Positions 1-6,519 are shown, numbered from the stretch's first letter. The stretch is DNA of 13,318 nucleotides from Actinocrinis sp035650855 (GCF_035650855.1 NZ_DASRGV010000368.1:1-13318), one strand, 5' to 3'. Notes: generated by a model from the letters alone, not told the origin. Numbers and translations are program-made.

Positions 1-93
1 CGGTGCTCCGACCGGCGCACTGCATGCCGGCTTGTGGTTTCAGGTTAGCGGCCGCTTGCCGGGAGGGTGCGGGTTTCCACGGCTTTCACCCGT

Positions 94-249
94 TCAGATC
101 GAGGACTGGAACGCGGCGACCGGCGTGCCGGTCTGGCTGGGTGTGTCGGTGCTGCGGGTGCGGGCGAGTTCGGCGAGCGGGGTGTGCCGCAGGCCGCAGA
201 TCTGGCTGGTGAGGGGCGTCTGGGCCTGGGTGTTGGTGGCGGTGTCCAT
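94..249 (-). CDS. fxsA: FxsA-type FxSxx-COOH RiPP precursor peptide (51 aa)
   Basis: Short reading frame reading MDTATNTQAQ at its N-terminus and ending VAAFQSSI. The last five residues (F47-Q-S-S-I51) fit the FxSxx-COOH signature of FxsA precursors. The leader segment GLRHTPLAELA (residues 19-29) fits the conserved leader of that family. In known systems a radical SAM/SPASM enzyme, FxsB, forms a cyclophane crosslink on the C-terminal core. An AAGGAG Shine-Dalgarno sequence lies about 5 bases before the ATG. The gene starts 24 bp after the stop of the basic 173-aa gene, on the same strand, so it is probably transcribed with the transfer genes. FxsB would be expected further downstream, left of the window. 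Family assignment is from remembered motifs, not a search; the reading frame itself is clear. Confidence 0.75.
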   Translation of the reverse strand: MDTATNTQAQTPLTSQICGLRHTPLAELARTRSTDTPSQTGTPVAAFQSSI

Positions 250-273
250 CGGGTCTCCTTGGGTGCGGTTGGT

Positions 274-795
274 TCAGTATCCAGCGGGTCGCTGCTTGCG
301 GGTGCGCGCCGAGCGCGGCAACAACGCCGGGTCCACCTGGCCGGTCCAGGCGCGCCGATTGGCGTCCTGCGCGGCGGCGTCGAACGTGGGCACGGCCCGG
401 GAGCCGTTGAACGTGCCGTCGGGGTTGCGGACGGGGACGACGGTGGTCGCGGTGGTTTTGCGGGTGCGGGTTCCGGCGGTTTTCTTCGGGGGCTGCGCGG
501 CTTTGGCCTGCCGGGCTGCGACCGCGCGGTTCTGCGCGGGGATACCGAGCGCGACCGCGTACGGGTCGGTGCGTTTGGCCGCAGCCTTCTTCCCGGGCGT
601 CTTCTTCGCCGCTGCCTTGGTGGCGCGCTGCACGTCCCGCTGCCGCGTCGCCGCGTTCACCTTCACCGTGCGGGTCGCGGTCTTCGACCGCACCGCGGAC
701 ATCACCTCAGGGCCGGAAAGGGCACGCCACAGCACCCGGTGCGGCGCCATGGCGCGCAACGCCCGCTTAAGCGGAGACCTACGACGCCGCGCCAT
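274..795 (-). CDS. Highly basic Lys/Ala/Arg-rich protein downstream of traB
   Basis: A 173-aa protein of unknown function. It opens with MARRRRSPLKRALRAM and has a histone-H1-like lysine/alanine tract at residues 58-75 (ATKAAAKKTPGKKAAAKR). A second basic stretch follows at about 97-117, then the segment VPVRNPDGTFNGSRAVPTFDAA and a basic C-terminus. The charge suggests nucleic acid binding, perhaps DNA compaction or assistance to transfer, but no catalytic motif is visible. The ATG at 795-793 lies inside the traB coding sequence and overlaps it by 17 bp, which implies translational coupling. The open frame extends further upstream without a stop, but that part is antisense-like arginine-rich shadow of traB, so the ATG is preferred. 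No membrane segment or signal peptide is seen. Confidence 0.7.
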   Translation of the reverse strand: MARRRRSPLKRALRAMAPHRVLWRALSGPEVMSAVRSKTATRTVKVNAATRQRDVQRATKAAAKKTPGKKAAAKRTDPYAVALGIPAQNRAVAARQAKAAQPPKKTAGTRTRKTTATTVVPVRNPDGTFNGSRAVPTFDAAAQDANRRAWTGQVDPALLPRSARTRKQRPAGY

Positions 796-2998
796 CGGCG
801 TCCCTCCGCTGCCGCAGCACATCCGGCCGCCAGTAATAGTCCGTCCCCGACCGGCGCTCCACCTCGATCCAGCCGTTATCCCTCCAGTACCGCAACGGCC
901 GGCGGATCCACGACTCCGAGTTGAACTCGTGCCCCGCCGACTTCGCCAGCGCGTCCAAGTCCGGGGCGCTGACCGGCTCGTCCTGCTCGCCGAGCAGCGC
1001 CCACAGCGGCCGGTACTTCGCCTCCACGACCGTGTTCGAGTTCGGGTAGGTCGGCACCGCGTACAAGGTGCGCCCGTCACGGTGGTACGCCTGCGCCACC
1101 TCGATCGCGTCCATCGGCCGACCGCCGCCGCGCGGGCCACCGCCGCCGCCGTCCCCGGACTCCTCATCCTGACCCCACGCCCAGTACGCGTCCCAGAACG
1201 CCTGCGCGCTGCCCTCGTCCAACTCCGGGACCTGCCCCCGGTACTGCGCGACGGTGCGCGCGATGTCCTGATCCGTGACCATGTAGGCGCGCGAGACCCG
1301 CGGCCGGCGGTGCTCGCGGGAGAGCACCATCATCTTCCCCGGCAGGTCCAGCAGATCCAGGCGCCAGTTGCGCCCGTGCATACCCTGCCCGAGGATCATG
1401 TTCGTGGCGCCCTGCTCGGCGGTCTGCAACCCGATCCGGTTGCGGTAGTTCAGGCGCGCGTCGGTCGAGTCGTCGAACACACCCCTGCTCGGGGTCTGCG
1501 TCGCGTCCAGGGAGAACTCGCCGATGAACCGTTGTACCGCGCGCAGCGACTGGATCGCCTTCGCCGAACCCTTGACGTTCTTGGTCAGCTCCGCGAGCTC
1601 GTCGATCCCGGCGAGGATGAACGGCCCGTACTCCGGGCGCCACTTGCGCACCGTCTCGCCGTCCTCGTCGACCTCGAACGGCACGTCCTTTTCCGCCAGC
1701 AGGTTGCCGCGGTATTCGTAGACGGCGCGCAGGCCGGCCAGTGTGCGCATTCCTTCTTCGGGACTGGCGGCGACGTGGAATGCGACGTCTTTGTAGGCGC
1801 GGAATTCCGGGGCGCCGGCCTTGCAGTCCACGAGGATACGCACGAGATCTTTGCAGCCGAGGGTGCCGAGCAGGATCGCGTTGACGACGCCGGATTTCCC
1901 GCCGTCCGTGGTTCCCGCGACCAGGGTGTGACCCCACGCCATATTCAGGGTGATCTCGCTGCCGTCCTCGAACCGGCCCAGCGGCACCGGCTCCAGGATG
2001 CTCGTGATGCGCGGCCCGGGCCATGGCTGGGGCTCGGCGAGTGGGTCCTGCCCGTCGTGAACCGTGATCTTGATGAGGTCTTCGCGGTTGCCCGGCTCGA
2101 TCTCGATGCGCCGCGCCCGCATCCTCCCCGCGATCTTCTTGGCCTGCTGCTCCAGGGACTCAGGCGACGCGTCGGTCTCGGAGAGGTCCGCGAACACGTA
2201 CCACACGTCCTCGTTGACGCGTCGCACCGGGGAGAGGATTACACCCTCGCCCTTGTGCTTCGCCAGGGCGGCGGTCAGACGGAACTCTTCGTCGGACTGG
2301 GGCAGCGCGCCGGGCGCCCAGGCAGCGGGCGGCAACGGCGCCGGGCCGGTGTTGCCGGCGGCGACCAAGGCAACGGAGTACTCGCGGGTGCGCTCGAGCT
2401 TGTGGTGCCCCCACTGGTGCCAGCCGGTGTAGGCAACACCGAGGGCAACGGCAACGGCGGTCGCGGTCCACCAGGACAGCCCGGCGGCGGCGCTGGTTCC
2501 CGCCATCACGAGCGTTGCCCCGGCGCCGGCAACACCTTTGGTGAACGCGGGGTCGGCGTCGTTGCCGTGCCGCTTGTGGGCGGTGATACCGGAGCGGATC
2601 AGCCACATGCCGACGGTGATGATCCCGCCGCCGATGAGGGGGTGGTAGGGCTCACTGTGGGCCATGGCGGAGATCCCGGCCATGGTCAGTACGCCGAGCG
2701 CCGGGAGGATGTGGTTGTCGGCGGCGTGCCCGAAGAGGTCTTTGATGCCGACGAGCCAGCGCGGCGGGGTGCGGGTGGGAGAGCCCATGAGCCGCGACAC
2801 GGTGAGCGGATCAAGGATTTGGTGCGGATGGGCGTACGCCCCGGGGTGGATCGCGGTCGGGTGGATCACCTGCGGTGATGGGTTCCAATCGGTGCGGGGC
2901 GACACGACACGGTCCGGGTAGGGCACGAGGTCCACCGAGTCGTTCTCGGTGATCTCCTCGTCGTCGTGGGTGTCGTGTCGTGTCGTCCAGGTGCTCAT
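779..2998 (-). CDS. traB: TraB-like FtsK/SpoIIIE double-stranded DNA translocase
   Basis: A 739-aa motor protein of the actinomycete conjugation type, which pumps double-stranded DNA through the hyphal septum without a relaxase. Residues 96-112, 120-138, 155-176 and 178-192 are four hydrophobic segments forming an N-terminal membrane domain. The cytoplasmic motor carries Walker A GTTDGGKSG (362-370) and Walker B ILAGIDELAEL (461-471). A glycine-rich linker (about 614-627) leads to a C-terminal region (629-725) that looks like the winged-helix DNA-reading domain. The ATG at 2998-2996 overlaps the TGA of the upstream Spd-like gene by one base (TGATG). The frame is open to 3763, but the upstream part is a shadow of the neighbouring gene. 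The stretch coding residues 145-223 is packed with GGCAAC/GTTGCC hexamers, a candidate TraB binding locus. Confidence 0.93.
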   Translation of the reverse strand: MSTWTTRHDTHDDEEITENDSVDLVPYPDRVVSPRTDWNPSPQVIHPTAIHPGAYAHPHQILDPLTVSRLMGSPTRTPPRWLVGIKDLFGHAADNHILPALGVLTMAGISAMAHSEPYHPLIGGGIITVGMWLIRSGITAHKRHGNDADPAFTKGVAGAGATLVMAGTSAAAGLSWWTATAVAVALGVAYTGWHQWGHHKLERTREYSVALVAAGNTGPAPLPPAAWAPGALPQSDEEFRLTAALAKHKGEGVILSPVRRVNEDVWYVFADLSETDASPESLEQQAKKIAGRMRARRIEIEPGNREDLIKITVHDGQDPLAEPQPWPGPRITSILEPVPLGRFEDGSEITLNMAWGHTLVAGTTDGGKSGVVNAILLGTLGCKDLVRILVDCKAGAPEFRAYKDVAFHVAASPEEGMRTLAGLRAVYEYRGNLLAEKDVPFEVDEDGETVRKWRPEYGPFILAGIDELAELTKNVKGSAKAIQSLRAVQRFIGEFSLDATQTPSRGVFDDSTDARLNYRNRIGLQTAEQGATNMILGQGMHGRNWRLDLLDLPGKMMVLSREHRRPRVSRAYMVTDQDIARTVAQYRGQVPELDEGSAQAFWDAYWAWGQDEESGDGGGGGPRGGGRPMDAIEVAQAYHRDGRTLYAVPTYPNSNTVVEAKYRPLWALLGEQDEPVSAPDLDALAKSAGHEFNSESWIRRPLRYWRDNGWIEVERRSGTDYYWRPDVLRQRRDADGAAS
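2331..2566. repeat. GGCAAC/GTTGCC hexamer cluster inside traB (9 copies)
   Basis: Hexamers lie at 2331, 2351, 2369, 2432, 2444, 2450, 2514, 2528 and 2561 (first base), in both orientations, and are usually followed by R. They fall in the part of traB that codes the third and fourth membrane helices and the segment after them. Elsewhere the hexamer occurs roughly once per kilobase. Proposed as part of a TraB recognition locus; function is inferred. Confidence 0.6.
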
Positions 2999-3855
2999 CA
3001 GCTCACCGCCCAGGCGGGTTCGGGGTCGTCTGCGGGTTCGTCCGGGGTATCGGGGCGCTTGTCGCGGGCTTCGATGACGCGGTCGCGGACTTTCATCGCG
3101 GTGGCGCGGTGTTTGGTGCCGATGGCGTCTGCGATCACCATGAGGGCGACGTCGTCGCCGTGGTCGGCGAGCAGCCGGGCGACGATCTTGTCTTTCTCGT
3201 CCTTGGGGATCAGGCGCCGCGGGCTGTTGCCTGCCGCGGGGGACGGCGCGGGACGGGCAACGGCGCTCGCGGGCAACGCCGTTGCCGCGGGTGTTGCCGC
3301 AGGGGGTGTTGCCGGGCTTTTGGCAACGGCGGGCAACGCAGGCGAGGCAACGCGCGGAGGCGTTGCCGTCTTCGCCGGGGCAACGGGCAACGGCGTTTCC
3401 TCCGCCGCGTTGCCGTTGCCGTCGGCCAGTGCCCGCAGATGCAACACGCGGCCGACGATGAACGGAGGCGACGCGGCGACGAGCGAGAGCAACACGTCGC
3501 GGATCCACGGCTGCACCATCGTCCCGGCGAGCACGAGGAACCGGTCGAGGATGTTGCACGCGACGGACATGGCGAGCGCCCCGGCGCCGTTGCGTAGCGC
3601 GGACTCGCGGGCGGGGTGCACGGCCGGGACGCGGTCGGCGAACCACATGGCGATGTAGGCGTAGGCGTCGATGCTGACAGGCAGCAGGACGGCGAGGGGT
3701 TTGGGTAGGCCGATGAGGCGGCCGAGTGCGTAGAGGGTGGGGAAGGAGATTCCGGCGGCGCATAGCAGCACGACGGTGCCGCCGATCATGACGCCTTTGC
3801 GGACGTTTTCTTTGATCGGCGGGGCGGGCTTGTGGGCCTGCTGTCGGCTGCCCAT
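2998..3855 (-). CDS. DUF2637/Spd-like membrane protein with C-terminal helical domain
   Basis: A 285-aa protein with four predicted membrane helices (about residues 21-43, 52-72, 88-110 and 117-139), including the segment LLPVSIDAYAYIAMWFADR that is typical of DUF2637 proteins. A low-complexity Ala/Pro/Thr linker (144-213) follows, then a charged helical domain (215-266, with VALMVIADAIGTKHRATAMK) that could be a helix-turn-helix. DUF2637 proteins occur beside traB in actinomycete plasmids and AICEs and are usually thought to act in intramycelial plasmid spread. The start has AAGGAG 11 bases upstream, and the stop overlaps the traB start. The linker codes for 14 copies of GGCAAC/GTTGCC, read in several codon phases and using uncommon codons such as TTG and GTT. 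First gene of the transfer operon. Confidence 0.85.
   Translation of the reverse strand: MGSRQQAHKPAPPIKENVRKGVMIGGTVVLLCAAGISFPTLYALGRLIGLPKPLAVLLPVSIDAYAYIAMWFADRVPAVHPARESALRNGAGALAMSVACNILDRFLVLAGTMVQPWIRDVLLSLVAASPPFIVGRVLHLRALADGNGNAAEETPLPVAPAKTATPPRVASPALPAVAKSPATPPAATPAATALPASAVARPAPSPAAGNSPRRLIPKDEKDKIVARLLADHGDDVALMVIADAIGTKHRATAMKVRDRVIEARDKRPDTPDEPADDPEPAWAVS
3226..3420. repeat. GGCAAC/GTTGCC hexamer cluster inside the Spd-like gene (14 copies); candidate clt
   Basis: Copies start at 3226, 3256, 3272, 3281, 3293, 3308, 3322, 3332, 3346, 3362, 3379, 3386, 3409 and 3415, seven as GGCAAC+GTTGCC on each orientation mix, mostly extended to GGCAACG. They are read in different codon phases (Gly-Asn, Ala-Thr, Val-Ala, Leu-Pro), so selection seems to act on DNA rather than protein. 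Location next to traB and dense short repeats resemble the clt/TRS arrays bound by TraB winged-helix domains. Confidence 0.65.
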
Positions 3856-3905
3856 GTCTGCGGCGCTCCTTCGATTCCGGGTGTCGGGGTGGTTTGTCAG
3901 TTCTC

Positions 3906-3959
3906 GGAGTTCAGTGTAACGCGCGCATTACTTGCCTGTCTGCCTTTACACTTCGGGGC
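3906..3959. promoter_or_regulatory. Divergent promoter/operator between transfer operon and small HTH-like gene
   Basis: A 16-bp near-palindrome GTAACGCGCGCATTAC spans 3916-3931 with one mismatched pair. Possible -10 boxes TACACT lie on both strands: 3918-3913 for the minus-strand transfer operon and 3947-3952 for the plus-strand gene. The latter sits seven bases before the GTG at 3960, as expected for a leaderless mRNA. The arms AGTGTAA (3913-3919) and TTACACT (3946-3952) are themselves an inverted repeat. The palindrome overlaps the minus -10 box and the plus -35 region, so a bound repressor could block both. Inferred from sequence only. Confidence 0.45.
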
Positions 3960-4259
3960 GTGGGGCCTGAGGACATTGATGCCGCCGTAGAGCAGATTCG
4001 TTCGATTCCTGATGATCTGGATCGAATGAGGGCGGCGCACGGGCTGATTCGGGCAATGCTGAAAGCTGTGGTGGAGCTGACCCGTATTCGGGCGGTTGCT
4101 GCGAAGTCTTTGAATACGCGGCCGGTTCCTGCGGGGGGCAGGAAGTGGACGTATGAGCGGATCGCGCAGGATCTGGGGCTCGGGGGCCGTAACGTGCGGC
4201 AGCGGGGGGCGAATGTGGTCAAGGGCAGCCGCACACAGGACCCGGAGCTCGAGGACTAG
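3960..4259 (+). CDS. Small HTH-like protein, divergent from the transfer operon
   Basis: A 99-aa protein, not recognised with confidence. Residues 1-50 are helical (DIDAAVEQIRSIPDDLDRMR). Residues 63-88 (WTYERIAQDLGLGGRNVRQR) look like a helix-turn-helix of the kind found in sigma-like or small regulator proteins. The GTG at 3960 is chosen because a TACACT -10 box ends seven bases upstream, which suits leaderless translation. The open frame extends back to a TTG at 3894, but that part overlaps the promoter region. The wobble positions are less G/C-biased than in the neighbours (gattcgttcgattcctgat), perhaps a sign of separate origin. It faces the DUF6919-like gene end-on, with 22 bp between the stops and no obvious terminator. 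Likely role: local regulator of transfer genes, by position only. Confidence 0.65.
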   Translation: MGPEDIDAAVEQIRSIPDDLDRMRAAHGLIRAMLKAVVELTRIRAVAAKSLNTRPVPAGGRKWTYERIAQDLGLGGRNVRQRGANVVKGSRTQDPELED

Positions 4260-4281
4260 CCGGGTGCTTGGGCTGCTCGCC

Positions 4282-5007
4282 TCATGCGGCTTCACCGGCG
4301 GCCCACTCGGCGAGCAGTGGCCACAGGCGGTCGTTGCGCCCGTACTCGGTGTCGGCGAGCGTGACCTGCCAGGCACCCGCCAGTGCCTTGACCGCGGGCC
4401 GGGAGAGGGCGCCGCGGTAGATCGAGCGGACCTCGCGGCACGAGAGCGGCGGCCCGAACACGGTGCTGAGCCACTGGTCGCCGGGGTCGTGGGGGTCGGC
4501 GTGGATGGTGGCGGGAATCTCGTACTGGCCCCGCGTGCGGCGCGGCTTGCGGCCGGGAGCCCAGATGTACACGTACAGGCCGTGCTCGACCGCGCGGGGC
4601 GCGAACGCCTCGTGGAGGGACGCCGCGGTGCGCTCGTCGCAGTACCCGGAGACGGCGGCCAGTTGCCGCCACAGGCGCCCGTTGTAGCCGAGCGTGGGGG
4701 CGTGGCCGGGCTGGGAGCAGTCGGTGACGTATCCGGCGCGGTTGGCGGCGGCGAGCGTGGGGATCAGGTCGCGGGTTTCGGGGTCGGGGCAGGTGGCGCC
4801 GTAGGCGGGCAGGTAGAGGTTGCGCCCTTCGAGCCAGTCGGCGGTGAGCAGCCCGAGGGAGCGCAGGCTGGCGGCTTGGTACCAGGTGGCGGCGTCGGCG
4901 CGGTATTGGGCGCGTTCGGCGGGGGTCAGGGGCCGGTCGCGGTCCTCGGTGCGTACGACGGTTCCGTCGAGGGCGCCGGTGATCCAGGCGGGCAGCGTGG
5001 CGGTCAC
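4282..5007 (-). CDS. DUF6919-like hypothetical protein
   Basis: A 241-aa protein with a recognisable motif block: LGLLTADWLEGR (51-62) followed by LIPTLAAANRAGYVTDCSQP (81-100) and GYNGRLWRQLAAVSGY (107-122). This resembles actinomycete DUF6919 proteins, whose function is unknown. No signal peptide or membrane helix is visible. The GTG at 5007-5005 is chosen because AGGAG lies seven bases upstream and because it overlaps the stop of the preceding membrane-protein gene by four bases (GTGA). The frame stays open to 5643, but the upstream translation is an arginine/proline-rich shadow. It is the last gene of the long minus-strand operon. Family name is from memory of the motif and would need a profile search. 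Confidence 0.75.
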   Translation of the reverse strand: MTATLPAWITGALDGTVVRTEDRDRPLTPAERAQYRADAATWYQAASLRSLGLLTADWLEGRNLYLPAYGATCPDPETRDLIPTLAAANRAGYVTDCSQPGHAPTLGYNGRLWRQLAAVSGYCDERTAASLHEAFAPRAVEHGLYVYIWAPGRKPRRTRGQYEIPATIHADPHDPGDQWLSTVFGPPLSCREVRSIYRGALSRPAVKALAGAWQVTLADTEYGRNDRLWPLLAEWAAGEAA

Positions 5008-5297
5008 GGTGTGGCTCCTGTCGGGATGATCTGGTTGCTGGTTCGGGTGAGGTAGGTGGCTGCGGCGAGCAGCGCGGCGAGCAGCAGGCCGAACAGCGCC
5101 ACGCCACTGGCCGAGTAGTGCAGGACGAACAGGGCGAGTCCGGTGGCGGTGAGGCGCCGGCCCGCAGCGGCGAGGGCCTGGACGTAACGCAGGGAGTCGT
5201 GGTCGGGGGTGCTGGTCCAGTTGCCGTAGAACCCGAGGACGCCGAAGACGGCGAGCACGCCGCCGAGTGTGAGGAGCAGCAGGGTGAGGGTGAGCAT
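5004..5297 (-). CDS. Small integral membrane protein
   Basis: A 97-aa hydrophobic protein with three likely membrane segments, at about residues 1-23 (MLTLTLLLLTLGGVLAVFGV...), 45-61 and 63-83 (GVALFGLLLAALLAAATY), and a short polar loop GNWTSTPDHDSLRYVQ between the first two. Function unknown; it resembles the small membrane proteins often found in AICE accessory operons. GGAGG sits about eight bases before the ATG. The last four bases overlap the GTG of the DUF6919-like gene, so the two are likely translated together. No enzymatic motif is seen. Confidence 0.72.
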   Translation of the reverse strand: MLTLTLLLLTLGGVLAVFGVLGFYGNWTSTPDHDSLRYVQALAAAGRRLTATGLALFVLHYSASGVALFGLLLAALLAAATYLTRTSNQIIPTGATP

Positions 5298-5327
5298 GGT
5301 GTTCGCCTCCTTCGGCGCGCAGGGGTG

Positions 5328-5498
5328 CTAGCGGGTGCGTCGCGCCTTGGCGCGGGCTTCGGCTTCGACGACGGCCCGGTTGGCGGCGGCGAACTCGGGG
5401 GTCTCGTTTAGGTCGCCGGTGCGGCGGGCGTTGGCCATGTACTCGGCGAGGTCGGCTCGGGCGGCTTGGACGTCGGGGTCGGTGCGGAAGATCCTCAC
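5328..5498 (-). CDS. Small hypothetical protein (56 aa)
   Basis: Short charged protein beginning MRIFRTDPDVQAARADLAEY and ending EARAKARRTR. It is largely helical with a basic tail; the sequence RRTGDLNETPEFAAANRAV lies in the middle. Function unknown. The GTG at 5498-5496 is preceded by GAGAGGAACCACC, the same style of ribosome binding site used by several genes in this operon (AGGAACC). The open frame continues upstream to 5726, but only as shadow of the next gene. It sits 17 bp after the DUF4236-like gene and 30 bp before the membrane-protein gene. Confidence 0.6.
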   Translation of the reverse strand: MRIFRTDPDVQAARADLAEYMANARRTGDLNETPEFAAANRAVVEAEARAKARRTR

Positions 5499-5515
5499 GG
5501 TGGTTCCTCTCTCGG

Positions 5516-5677
5516 TTAGCGGTCGCGGCGCCGGCGCTTGGTGCCGGTGGATTCGGTGACCCGGATCGGGCCGAGGCGCTCGGACGCCCACAGTCGGGTC
5601 CGGGAGCGGCGCCCCGTACTGCGGGACAGGCCGACGCGGACACCGGGCAGGATCTTGAAGCTGATGCCGAAACGCAC
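5516..5677 (-). CDS. Tiny DUF4236-like protein (53 aa)
   Basis: A very short frame starting MRFGISFKILPGVRVGLSRS, with a basic C-terminus ending KRRRRDR. The N-terminal pattern (R-F-x-x-S-x-K-I-x-P-G-V-R-x-x-L-S) closely resembles the start of DUF4236 proteins, small domains of unknown function. The GTG at 5677-5675 follows the stop of the upstream gene by two bases (TGACCGTG) and has AGGGGG about seven bases upstream. That spacing matches the next junction in the operon. It is easily missed by automatic gene calling because of its length. Family resemblance is by eye. Confidence 0.65.
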   Translation of the reverse strand: MRFGISFKILPGVRVGLSRSTGRRSRTRLWASERLGPIRVTESTGTKRRRRDR

Positions 5678-5679
5678 GG

Positions 5680-5922
5680 TCAGTCCCCCTGGGCAAGTAG
5701 GCGGCGGCGCAGTTCTTCGGCGTCACCGATGGAGAGCACGAGCAGGAGAGCGGGCGCGCCGCCGAAGCTGACGGCTACTTCCGCGGTGTCTTCGTTTGTC
5801 GCGAGAGGCTGCTGGAGGTCTCGCTGTTCGGCCCAGTCGATGAGCGCTTGGGCGACGGCGCCGAGTGGGTGCCAGTGGACGCTGCTGGTTCTCGAGAGGA
5901 TGCGGGTCCGGTTGCCGAACAT
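5680..5922 (-). CDS. Hypothetical protein (80 aa)
   Basis: Begins MFGNRTRILSRTSSVHWHPL and ends LRRRLLAQGD. The middle part DTAEVAVSFGGAPALLLVLS looks like a beta-rich core flanked by helices. Not recognised; no metal-binding or catalytic motif and no membrane helix. The ATG follows the stop of the upstream gene by two bases (TGACCATG), repeating the TGACC junction seen at its other end, so translation is probably coupled. Member of the long minus-strand operon. Confidence 0.65.
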   Translation of the reverse strand: MFGNRTRILSRTSSVHWHPLGAVAQALIDWAEQRDLQQPLATNEDTAEVAVSFGGAPALLLVLSIGDAEELRRRLLAQGD

Positions 5923-5924
5923 GG

Positions 5925-6209
5925 TCAGTTCCCGTCGTCGTGGGTGTGTTGGTCGTTTTCGGCGCGTTCGGCGAACGGGACGTCGTCGGCCGGTCCGGTG
6001 GCCGGCCGGTACGGGCCGGGCGCGTGGTCGTCGTCGAGCGGGACCTGCGGGCGGGCGGTCTGTCCGCTGCGGGTCGCGGTGATCCAGGCGGGGGCGAACA
6101 GGACGAGGGCCGCGGCTAGGCAGTAGACGAGGGCGGCACCGTGGCTCCAGGCGCCGATGGCGGTGAGGATCGCGGAGGCGAGTGCGAGGGCCTTGCTGAG
6201 TCGGTTCAC
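5925..6209 (-). CDS. Small membrane protein with acidic C-terminal tail
   Basis: A 94-aa protein. Two adjacent hydrophobic helices (about residues 5-22 and 25-44: ALVYCLAAALVLFAPAWI) form a membrane hairpin. A hydrophilic tail rich in Pro, Asp and His follows (DDDHAPGPYRPATG, ending NDQHTHDDGN). Function unknown. GTG start with AAAGGAACC upstream, the ribosome binding style shared by neighbours. The upstream intergenic region (6210-6273) holds an imperfect hairpin at 6234-6267. Confidence 0.65.
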   Translation of the reverse strand: MNRLSKALALASAILTAIGAWSHGAALVYCLAAALVLFAPAWITATRSGQTARPQVPLDDDHAPGPYRPATGPADDVPFAERAENDQHTHDDGN

Positions 6210-6273
6210 GATGGTTCCTTTCGCGGGGCCGGGGCCCGGCCTGCCGGTGGTGGGCGGCAGACCGGGCGGGGCG

Positions 6274-6516
6274 TTACGGTGCCGGGCGTTCGATCACCTC
6301 GAGCGCGAGATCCCGGTGGAAGTCGCCGCGCTCGATGTCCGGCGCGTGGAACACGCGCACGCGGGTGACGTACCGGTCGGTGTCGGTGAAGCGGGCCGCG
6401 GCCCAGTGGCGGACCACCGCGAGGTCGCTGTTCCTGATCATGATCTGGTGGCCGCCGGTGGCGGTGGGTTTGGCCTGGTCGTCGCGGTCGTACGCGAACG
6501 CCACGTACGCGGGCAT
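6274..6516 (-). CDS. Hypothetical protein (80 aa)
   Basis: Starts MPAYVAFAYDRDDQAKPTAT and ends LALEVIERPAP. Predicted alternating beta strands and helices; no recognised motif. It resembles small actinomycete element proteins only in size. The ATG lies three bases after the TAG of the upstream 57-aa gene, and no strong Shine-Dalgarno sequence is seen, so translation probably depends on coupling to that gene. The stop is followed after a few bases by a hairpin-bearing intergenic region. Function unknown. Confidence 0.65.
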   Translation of the reverse strand: MPAYVAFAYDRDDQAKPTATGGHQIMIRNSDLAVVRHWAAARFTDTDRYVTRVRVFHAPDIERGDFHRDLALEVIERPAP

Positions 6517-6519
6517 GGG

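Noticed and set aside
45..89. Tiny GTG frame (14 aa) after fxsA, and an ATG at 25 running off the left edge
   Set aside because: The first is too short with no family resemblance; the second has eight codons and no good ribosome binding site, so neither can be claimed as the start of fxsB.
32..2878. A 948-aa open frame on the plus strand opposite traB
   Set aside because: It is antisense to a gene with clear Walker motifs, is rich in Arg/Val/Gly/Pro as expected from the GC-skewed opposite strand, and has no recognisable domain or ribosome binding site.
3001..3763. N-terminal extension of traB by 255 residues
   Set aside because: The extension is Arg/Pro-rich shadow of the Spd-like gene in another frame; the ATG at 2998 overlaps the upstream stop as TGATG, as expected for coupled genes.
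4153..5055. A 300-aa Gly/Val-rich open frame on the plus strand
   Set aside because: It is antisense to the DUF6919-like gene and overlaps the end of the 99-aa gene in another frame; composition is that of a shadow frame.
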